Source of the DNA: Planctomicrobium piriforme
GTDB taxonomy: Bacteria; Planctomycetota; Planctomycetia; Planctomycetales; Planctomycetaceae
Assembly (NCBI GenBank): GCA_945860955.1
Contig: CAMATH010000014.1
Location: 22,998 to 86,997, forward strand
Direction of reading: 5' to 3'
Length of the DNA stretch: 64,000 nucleotides
Shown: in pieces, positions 57,307 through 64,000 of the stretch
Layout: each line of letters begins with the position of its first letter
Position numbering within the stretch: position 1 is the first letter of the stretch
Program-made: the position numbers and the translations under genes
The notes under the pieces: model-generated
Database searches by the model: none
What the model was told of the DNA's origin: nothing
What the model saw: only the letters and a program-made list of their open reading frames with translations

Positions 57307-58998
57307 ATGATCTCTCCGCCGTCGCCACAACCTCCCGGCCCCGCGCCTCTGGTCCCCGCCAAACGGGGTGCGTGGCTGGAATTGCGTACTTTGGTCGTCG
57401 CATTGGGAAGTCGGCGACTGCGGTTACGGTCATCCTGTGAGTTTCGAGTCGGTCGGCTGTATTTGGTCTCGGGACCGTCGGGCAGCGGGAAGTCGTCGTT
57501 CGCTCGCGCGCTGTTGGGGTTTGGCGAACTCGCCGACCCTCGCATTCCCTGTGCCGGCGAGATCACGCTGCACGACAGTCGCGGCCGAACCCATGTTTTG
57601 TGGAATGGTGAAGATTACAACCCGGGTTCGCGCGAGGAGATCGCGTTCTTGCCTCAATCGGAACGGCTGGGGTTTATCGACGGTTTGTCGCCCCACGAAA
57701 ACCTCCGGCTGTTTTCCCATTTGCCCGCCGCTGAAGCCGAAAAACAGGCGACCGATCTCGCACAGCGGTTTCATCTGTCGGCGGTTCCGTTGGCACTCGC
57801 TCGTGCTTCGGGGGGCGAGCGGATCCGATTGTCGGCGGTGCGGGGATTGTTGCCCCGCAGAACCGGAGAGGTCCCTCCCGCGCTGGTCGTGGCGGACGAG
57901 CCAACTGCGGGGCTGGATCCCCGGGCGGCGCGGGCATTGGCGACCGAGTTGATCGACCTCGCCTCGACGGGCGAGTCGATCGTGATTGTGATCACCCATG
58001 ATCCCCAGTTGTTTGTTCCCCGACTGCCCGACGAACTTGAAGGGGAGACTGAACCGACCTCACACCACGAGGCACACGGGGAGATCGCTCCGTCTGGCGT
58101 CCGGTTGCTCGAATGTACGCTGGGTGATCACGCCGCCCGCGAGGCGCACGAAATCGGCCGGCTCCTTCTGGAACCCGGGCCGGTCGAACGCCCCTTGATT
58201 GGTGCGCTGAAACGCCAATCGATCTCGGCGTTGGAGGCGATCGGCTCGGTGACGCTGTCGCCGATCGCGTTTGTCTGGGGAGTTTTGGGACTGAGACGGC
58301 CGGTCGCGCTCTGTCAGCAGGTGTTGGGCGACGCGTTGGGGCCGGGAACGCAACTCTTCACTTTGACCGGGTCATTACTGGTGGCGGCGACCGTGGCCTA
58401 TTTCATTTTCGAACAGACCCCGCGTCCCGAACTGGTCGAGCCATTGCTGCTTCCCGAGATTTTGAAAGCGACCGGCCACACGCTGGTGCGGGTCGTCTTG
58501 CCCTTGGCGGCGTGCGGACTGGTCGCGACGAAGCTGGGGGCTGCGCAGGCGGCCCGGCTCGCTTCGGCGGTTCGGTCGGGGTTGTTGGAGACATTGGCGC
58601 TTGCCCGCTGGCGGTTGGAGGGTTTCGCCCTCGTCCCCGCAGTCCTGGCTCAGATCCTGTGTATGGCGATCGCCACGGGATTCGCCCTGGCGGGTGGAGT
58701 TCTCGCCGCCGCTCTCGTCTATTCCGCGGGCCATCCCGACGCATCGTTACGGCTGTCGCTCGACCTGATGCTCGCCGGCCCGGCCAAAGCGCCCTCCTGG
58801 CGCGAATTCCTGGTGGCGAAGGTGGTGTGTTCGGGCTTTCTTGCGGGAACCGTCGCGGCCCTGTTCGGACATGCGCCGGGCACCTCTGAGGATGACGTGG
58901 CAAAAGCCGTTCACCGCACCCTGCTATGGGGAGTTTTGTGCGTGATCACCTGTCAATGCGTGTTGATTGTCGCGGAATTCGCGGCGTCTCCGAAGTAA
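57307..58998 (+). CDS. Fused ABC ATPase and MlaE-like permease
   Basis: The 563-residue product has an ABC ATPase at about 25-245: Walker A SGPSGSGKSS (56-63), signature ASGGERIRL, Walker B LVVADEPTAGLD and H-loop VIVITHD. The C-terminal 270 residues match MlaE-type permeases: hydrophobic helices around LTGSLLVAATVAYFIF, LPLAACGLVATKLGAAQAAR, LAQILCMAIATGFALAGG and the closing pattern REFLVAKVVCSGFLAGTVAA. In known Mla systems MlaF and MlaE are separate genes. With the upstream MCE-like gene this forms a probable lipid transporter. An upstream TTG (57274) is an alternative start. Confidence 0.8.
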   Translation: MISPPSPQPPGPAPLVPAKRGAWLELRTLVVALGSRRLRLRSSCEFRVGRLYLVSGPSGSGKSSFARALLGFGELADPRIPCAGEITLHDSRGRTHVLWNGEDYNPGSREEIAFLPQSERLGFIDGLSPHENLRLFSHLPAAEAEKQATDLAQRFHLSAVPLALARASGGERIRLSAVRGLLPRRTGEVPPALVVADEPTAGLDPRAARALATELIDLASTGESIVIVITHDPQLFVPRLPDELEGETEPTSHHEAHGEIAPSGVRLLECTLGDHAAREAHEIGRLLLEPGPVERPLIGALKRQSISALEAIGSVTLSPIAFVWGVLGLRRPVALCQQVLGDALGPGTQLFTLTGSLLVAATVAYFIFEQTPRPELVEPLLLPEILKATGHTLVRVVLPLAACGLVATKLGAAQAARLASAVRSGLLETLALARWRLEGFALVPAVLAQILCMAIATGFALAGGVLAAALVYSAGHPDASLRLSLDLMLAGPAKAPSWREFLVAKVVCSGFLAGTVAALFGHAPGTSEDDVAKAVHRTLLWGVLCVITCQCVLIVAEFAASPK

Positions 58999-59060
58999 GA
59001 CACGTCACCGGAATTTGTAGGTATACCGAGCGCGGCAACAATTGAAACGTATTTTCGCTT

Positions 59061-59168
59061 GAGACCCCTGCTCCCTTGAGGGGCAGGTGAATGAGATCGG
59101 TGGCTAACATCGGGTTCCAGTACGGGGCGCAGACCCCTTGCCGGCTTGCCCGGCAGGTGAATCAGACC
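59061..59168 (+). promoter_or_regulatory. Two tandem hairpins upstream of metH
   Basis: Unit 1 (59061-59098) and unit 2 (59130-59168) share the order GAGACC or CAGACC, a GC-rich hairpin ending GGCAGGTGAAT, then GAGATC or CAGACC. The hairpins differ in sequence but both fold (CCTGC...GCAGG; GCCGG...CCGGC). They lie 130-240 nt before the metH start. I could not match them to a cobalamin, SAM or SAH riboswitch core. They could be an RNA regulator or an intergenic repeat. Confidence 0.45.
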
Positions 59169-59297
59169 TGCGCTCAGGTGCGTGTCGATGGCACTGTGAT
59201 GAGTCGGGTGACCGAAGTCGTTACACTATGCCCTCTTGCAGCCAATTCGCCCCCGTGCGACCGAACCGTCGCGAAAGAACCGTTGTCCATTACTTCC

Positions 59298-62200
59298 ATG
59301 CCCTCTTCAAATTCCAGTCCCGCCACCGATCTTTTCCTCGAACAGCTCTCCCGCCACATTCTGGTGCTGGATGGAGCGATGGGGACGATGATCCAACGGC
59401 ACAAGCTGGGCGATTCCGACTATCGCGGCTCGCGCTTCGCCTCGCATCCCAATGATCTGAAGGGGCTGGGGGATCTGTTGTGTCTGACGCAGCCCAAGAT
59501 CATCGAAGGGATTCATCGGGAATACTTCGAGGCGGGGGCGGACATCGTTGAGACGAACACGTTTAACGCTCAGGCGATTTCCTTGGAGCGTTACGGCTTG
59601 GAGCCATTGGCGTTTGAAATCAACAAGGCGGCCGCCGAAATCGCGAAACGGGCGGCGGACGAGTATTCGAATCGCACCCCCCATCGACCGCGTTTTGTCG
59701 CGGGGAGCATCGGACCGACCGACAAAACGACTTCGTTCCATACCGACGCCAACGACGCCGGCGCGCGGACGACGTTCGATCAACTGGTCGAAGCCTACGC
59801 CGAGCAGGTGCGGGGGCTGCTCGCGGGAGGCGTCGATCTGCTGCTGGTGGAAACGATCTTTGACCCGCTGAATTCCAAGGCGGCGTTTTTCGCGATTCAG
59901 AAACTGTTCGATGAAGAAGGGGCGCGACGGGTGCCGATCATGGCGTCGGTCACCTTCATCCAGGAAAAGGGCAATCGCGGGTTCACCGGGCAAACCGTCG
60001 AGGCATTCTGGAATTCGATTTCGCATGTCCCCCTGGCCAGCGTGGGGATGAACTGCGCGCTGGGGCCTAAGGAAATGCGGCCGCTGCTGGAAGAGCTGTC
60101 GCGAATCGCGCCGGTTCCCGTGTCGGCTCACCCGAACGCCGGCCTTCCCAATCCCCTCTTGCCAACCGGTTTTCCGGAAACGCCCGAGAGCCTTGCGCCA
60201 CAGCTTCGCGAATGGGCCGAGCAGGGCTTTCTCAACATCGTGGGTGGGTGTTGCGGAACGACTCCCGACCACATTCACACCATCGCCCAGGCGGTCGCCG
60301 GGGTGCAGCCTCGCGCGATTCCAAAAGTCGAACCGTACACCCGGCTCAGTGGCCTCGACGCGTTCACGATCCGCCCCGACACGAATTTTGTGATGATCGG
60401 CGAGCGGACCAACGTGACCGGTTCCAAAAAGTTCGCCCGGCTCGTCCTCTCGGGAGATTTTGAGGCGGCGGTCGCGGTCGCGCGGGAACAGGTCGTCAAC
60501 GGCGCGAACATTCTCGACATCAACATGGACGAAGCGCTGCTCGATGGCGAGCAGGCGATGACGAAATTCGTGCAGATGCTGGGGGGCGAGGCCGAAGTCG
60601 CCGCCATTCCCTTCATGATCGACAGCTCGAAATGGTCGGTCATTGAAGCAGGCTTGAAATGCCTGCAAGGGAAGGGGGTTGTCAATTCGATCAGCCTGAA
60701 GGAAGGGGAACAGAAGTTCCTCGAACAGGCCCGACTCGTCCGCAGGTATGGTGCCGCCGTCGTGGTGATGGCGTTTGACGAAGTGGGGCAGGCGACCTCG
60801 GTCGAGGGGCGGGTCGAGATCGCATCGCGCGCTTACAAACTGCTGACCGAAGTGGTGGGCTTCCCGCCGGAAGACGTTTTCTTCGACCCGAACATTCTGA
60901 CGATCGCGACGGGGATCGACGAACACAATCCCTACGCGACGAACTTCTTCGAAGCAACCCGCATCATCAAAGAACGCTGCCCCCGGATGAAGATCTCGGG
61001 GGGCGTCAGCAACGTGTCGTTCTCGATGCGGGGCAATGATGCGGTGCGCGAGGCGATCAACTCGGTCTTCCTGTACCACGCGATCCGCGCCGGCCTTGAT
61101 ATGGGGATCGTCAACCCCGGTCAGCTCGCGGTCTATGAAGAGATCGACAAAGAACTGCTGGAATACGTTGAGGACGTGGTTCGCAATCGCCGGGAGGACG
61201 CGACCGAGCGCCTGGTCGATTTCTCCGGCCGGGTGAAAAAGAAAGAGAAGGGGGCGCAGCAGGAAGAAGAATGGCGCAAACAACCGGTCGAACAGCGACT
61301 GGCGCACGCCCTGATGAAAGGGGTGACGGACTTCATCGACATTGATACGGAAGAGGCGCGTTTGAAATACGGTCGCCCGCTGGCAGTGATTCAGGGACCG
61401 TTGATGGACGGTATGAACATTGTCGGTGAGTTGTTCGGCGCGGGGAAAATGTTCCTGCCTCAGGTGGTCAAGAGCGCCCGCGTCATGAAGAAGGCGGTCG
61501 CTTGGCTGTTGCCCTTCATGGAAGCCGAAAAGACCGCCGCTGGCGAAGAACAGGGGGCCCGCGCCAAAGTGATCATGGCGACCGTCAAAGGGGATGTGCA
61601 TGACATTGGCAAGAACATTGTCGGTGTGGTGTTGTCGTGCAACAACTACGAGGTGGTCGACTTGGGGGTGATGGTCCACTGCGAGAAGATTCTCGAGTCG
61701 GCTCGGGAACACAAGGCGGACATCATCGGTCTGAGCGGGTTGATCACCCCCTCGCTCGACGAGATGGTGCATGTCGCCCGCGAGATGCAGCGCGAGGGAT
61801 TCACAATTCCGCTGCTGATTGGCGGAGCGACCACGAGTGCGAAGCATACCGCCGTCCGGATCGCGCAGGCCTACAACCACCCGGTCGTGCATGTCGCCGA
61901 CGCGTCGCAATCGGTCGCCGTCATGGGAAGCCTGGTCGATGACACACTGAAGCCGGTGTTCTGCGCCCAAAACAGCGCGGGTCAAGAACGGGACCGCAAG
62001 GCGTTCGCCGAGCGGCAGCAGAAAACTCTGGTCCCCTACGCCGAGGCGGTGAAGAAACGCTTCACTTGTGACTGGCAGACCACCCCGATCGCCGTCCCGC
62101 AATTCACCGGACGCCGGGTGCTGGCCGATGTGCCACTGGCGGAACTGGTGCCGTACATCGACTGGTCCCCGTTCTTTCAGGCATGGGAACTGCGTGGGAA

Positions 62201-63005
62201 ATTCCCCAAGATATTCGACGACGCGACGGTCGGGGTGGAAGCCCGCAAATTGTACGACGACGCCCGCAAGCTGCTGGATGAGATCGTCGACGGCAAGCTG
62301 CTGACGGCGTCGGGCGTGTATGGCTTCTGGCCCGCGAATTCGATTGGCGACGATGTCGTGCTGTATGGCGACGCCAGCCGGTCGAGTGAAGTGTGCAGAT
62401 TCCACATGCTCAGGCAGCAGTGGGAACGGCCGGGGATGAACCAGTTTTATTCGCTCGCCGACTTCATCGCGCCGCTCGATTCGGGTCGGATCGACTACTT
62501 TGGCGCGTTCGCGGTCACGACGGGAATTGGAATCGAACCACTGGTCGAGAAGTACGAGAAGGACCACGACGACTACCATTCGATCATGACCAAGGCGCTC
62601 GCCGACCGTCTCGCCGAGGCGTTCGCCGAGTATTTGCACACCCACGCCCGTCGCGACTGGGGCTACGGCGTCGACGAGAAACTGTCGACCGACGAACTCA
62701 TCGACGAAAAGTACCGCGGAATTCGCCCCGCCCCGGGTTACCCGGCTTGCCCTGACCATACCGAGAAGGGGACGCTGTTCGATCTTTTGCAGGCGGAGGC
62801 GAACGCGGGGATTCGCTTGACCGAGTCGTTCGCAATGCACCCGGCAGCCGCCGTCAGCGGCTGGTACTTCGCTCATCCCAAGGCAAAGTACTTCGCGGTC
62901 GACCGCCTGACCCGCGATCAGGTCGAAGCGTACGCTGTCCGGAAGGAAATGCCGTTGCGGGAGATCGAGAAATGGCTTTCTCCCAATTTGGGTTACGATC
63001 GGTGA
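59298..63005 (+). CDS. metH: Cobalamin-dependent methionine synthase
   Basis: The 1235-residue product methylates homocysteine using methyltetrahydrofolate and cobalamin. All four modules are present: the homocysteine-binding barrel (about 15-330; [12 protein letters not shown], zinc Cys in GMNCALGP and [11 protein letters not shown]), the pterin-binding barrel (about 360-630; [16 protein letters not shown]), the cobalamin-binding helical cap and Rossmann domain (DVHDIGKN with His768 as lower axial ligand), and the SAM-dependent activation domain ([27 protein letters not shown]). The length matches E. coli MetH. The ATG at 59298 gives a normal N-terminus; earlier codons are part of the leader. 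The next stretch has no gene. Confidence 0.97.
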   Translation: MPSSNSSPATDLFLEQLSRHILVLDGAMGTMIQRHKLGDSDYRGSRFASHPNDLKGLGDLLCLTQPKIIEGIHREYFEAGADIVETNTFNAQAISLERYGLEPLAFEINKAAAEIAKRAADEYSNRTPHRPRFVAGSIGPTDKTTSFHTDANDAGARTTFDQLVEAYAEQVRGLLAGGVDLLLVETIFDPLNSKAAFFAIQKLFDEEGARRVPIMASVTFIQEKGNRGFTGQTVEAFWNSISHVPLASVGMNCALGPKEMRPLLEELSRIAPVPVSAHPNAGLPNPLLPTGFPETPESLAPQLREWAEQGFLNIVGGCCGTTPDHIHTIAQAVAGVQPRAIPKVEPYTRLSGLDAFTIRPDTNFVMIGERTNVTGSKKFARLVLSGDFEAAVAVAREQVVNGANILDINMDEALLDGEQAMTKFVQMLGGEAEVAAIPFMIDSSKWSVIEAGLKCLQGKGVVNSISLKEGEQKFLEQARLVRRYGAAVVVMAFDEVGQATSVEGRVEIASRAYKLLTEVVGFPPEDVFFDPNILTIATGIDEHNPYATNFFEATRIIKERCPRMKISGGVSNVSFSMRGNDAVREAINSVFLYHAIRAGLDMGIVNPGQLAVYEEIDKELLEYVEDVVRNRREDATERLVDFSGRVKKKEKGAQQEEEWRKQPVEQRLAHALMKGVTDFIDIDTEEARLKYGRPLAVIQGPLMDGMNIVGELFGAGKMFLPQVVKSARVMKKAVAWLLPFMEAEKTAAGEEQGARAKVIMATVKGDVHDIGKNIVGVVLSCNNYEVVDLGVMVHCEKILESAREHKADIIGLSGLITPSLDEMVHVAREMQREGFTIPLLIGGATTSAKHTAVRIAQAYNHPVVHVADASQSVAVMGSLVDDTLKPVFCAQNSAGQERDRKAFAERQQKTLVPYAEAVKKRFTCDWQTTPIAVPQFTGRRVLADVPLAELVPYIDWSPFFQAWELRGKFPKIFDDATVGVEARKLYDDARKLLDEIVDGKLLTASGVYGFWPANSIGDDVVLYGDASRSSEVCRFHMLRQQWERPGMNQFYSLADFIAPLDSGRIDYFGAFAVTTGIGIEPLVEKYEKDHDDYHSIMTKALADRLAEAFAEYLHTHARRDWGYGVDEKLSTDELIDEKYRGIRPAPGYPACPDHTEKGTLFDLLQAEANAGIRLTESFAMHPAAAVSGWYFAHPKAKYFAVDRLTRDQVEAYAVRKEMPLREIEKWLSPNLGYDR

Positions 63006-64000
63006 GCCGGTCGGAACGCGTGCCGAACGGTTGAGTCCGCTGGAAATCTCGACCCCGATCGAGCGGCAATCTCACCCGTGTGAAAAGTGCCGGATCCTGT
63101 GCGACCGCGGACCATAGGTCGACAGTCGGCGGACGCTCAATGTTCCTTGGGTGGTCCGCATCTTTCTTTGTGAGGAAGAACGAAAGGCGGGATCGCGCCT
63201 TGGACTGCGGGGCCTTGTCCCCGCCTTTCCTTCATCCGACATCGACAATCGGCAGGCGGCAGCGACTTTCGGCCGAAGTATTCGATCGACGCTCGATGCG
63301 GCGTTGACCCGCGTTGGAACGACCGGCTCCTGAGCAACCTGGATATTCGCGGGTCGCGGGAAACAATGCGTAACCGCCAACCAAACCACGTGACGGGACA
63401 AAATCCGACGCGACGGGAGGGCGAACGTCCTCGTGAGCCGCCAGTGTGCGATCAACCGCCAGGCACCGCCATCTGGGCAGCGCTCGGCACCCGACCAAAC
63501 CGTGTTGCCGAAGTGAATCCGATGTCATGAACACCCCAAGCACGCGTTTGGACCACCGCAAATCGAGCGGCGGCTTCCGAGAGAACGTGGGTCGATGGCT
63601 GCCCGGAGAACGTCGTATGGCGCTCGAAAGCACATTGGCGGCTCAGCAGGAGCTTCGCCCTCCCGTCGGGCGGTTCCTTGACACCACCTGCCGTGCCCCG
63701 CGACCGAGACCGCCTCGGCAGGGAGTCGACTCTGCCTGCTGCGAGGTATTGTGAGGAAGAACGAAAGGCGGGATCGAGATCCCGCACTCCATGGAGTGCG
63801 GGGCCTTGTCCCCGCCTTTCCTTCATCCGACATCGCCAACCGGCAGGCAGAACCGACTTTCGGCCGAAGTTTTCGATCGACGCTCGATGTGCCGTTGGAT
63901 CGCGTTGGACCGACCGGCTCCTGAGCAACCTGGATATTCGCGGGTCGCGGGAACCAATGCGTAACCGCCAACCAAACCACGTGACGGGACAAAATCCGAC
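63006..64000. repeat. Gene-free region with a 240-bp direct repeat and palindromic units
   Basis: Copy 1 (63171-63409) and copy 2 (63752-64000, cut by the window end) begin TGAGGAAGAACGAAAGGCGG and end GACGGGACAAAATCCGAC. Each contains the palindromic unit also found at 42.9 kb. Copy 2 keeps a fuller version with three nested hairpins (GCGGGATC, GCACTCCA and GCGGGGCC arms). Between them, a GAGGGCGAA...GAGCCGCCA element occurs on opposite strands (63415-63447 and 63631-63666). Frames translating to GALSPPFLHP are repeat-derived. No gene is supported. Confidence 0.8.

Noticed and set aside
58999..59297. Cobalamin, SAM or SAH riboswitch ahead of metH
   Set aside because: None of the conserved core sequences I know could be found; only the tandem hairpins are reported.
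59307..62876. Very long open frame on the minus strand opposite metH
   Set aside because: Antisense shadow of a clear metH gene; the translation is rich in Arg/His/Asp without any recognisable motif, as expected from high-GC third positions.
63137..63992. Several frames reading GALSPPFLHP- or CRLSMSDEGKAG-like peptides
   Set aside because: They are translations of the intergenic palindromic repeat and recur wherever the repeat occurs.

Overview
This 64 kb, high-GC window looks like a stretch of chromosome from a planctomycete (class Planctomycetia). The evidence is the family mix: a ThuA / PVC-type dehydrogenase / c-type haem giant, DUF1501, two fused DUF1080 domains, a PQQ-like propeller opening with WPQIRGPN, an LTxxQ Gly-rich exported protein, a BlaI/M56 sensor pair with extra extracellular domains, and many intergenic hairpin repeats. 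I see no tRNA, rRNA, IS element, prophage or CRISPR array. Genus cannot be assigned from the sequence alone.

Layout. 1-0.6 kb: start of mcsB and all of mcsA (protein arginine phosphorylation). 0.9-2.4: trpE. 2.5-6.9: a tightly overlapping minus-strand set, histidine kinase, sigma-54-type response regulator and a divergent enolase homologue, divergent from pyruvate kinase (7.2-8.6). 9.0-10.1: a broken trypsin-like protease. 10.4-12.4: an FHA-GAF-sigma54 activator. 12.7: a small acidic protein. 13.4-16.0: an XPB-like helicase overlapping a Bax1 (DUF790) nuclease. 16.5-30: mostly exported proteins (ThuA/haem protein, PQQ propeller with membrane tail, TPR protein, S9 peptidase, CBM9-like protein) and MgtE. 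30.1-31.2: rplM-rpsI. 31.2-32.6: gene-poor. 32.6-38.7: LTxxQ protein, carbamoyltransferase, lipoprotein hydrolase, DUF1501. 39.0-42.9: folE2, a RibD-C reductase and two glycosyltransferases, closely packed. 43.2-51.4: M81 peptidase, BlaR1-like/BlaI pair, SGNH-Dabb fusion, double DUF1080. 51.6-55.8: a coiled-coil membrane protein, a Wza-like export lipoprotein and two small exported proteins. 56.0-59.0: an MCE-like protein and a fused ATPase-permease resembling Mla lipid transport. 59.3-63.0: metH. 63.0-64.0: repeats only.

The most interesting points are: (1) the kinase/regulator/enolase-like cassette, where both the enolase active site and the GAFTGA loop of the regulator are altered; (2) the fused MlaF-MlaE-type transporter next to an MCE-like gene; (3) the XPB-Bax1 pair, best known from archaea; (4) two tandem hairpins ahead of metH; and (5) several families of palindromic intergenic repeats. 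Functional statements are from motif reading only; no database search was possible.
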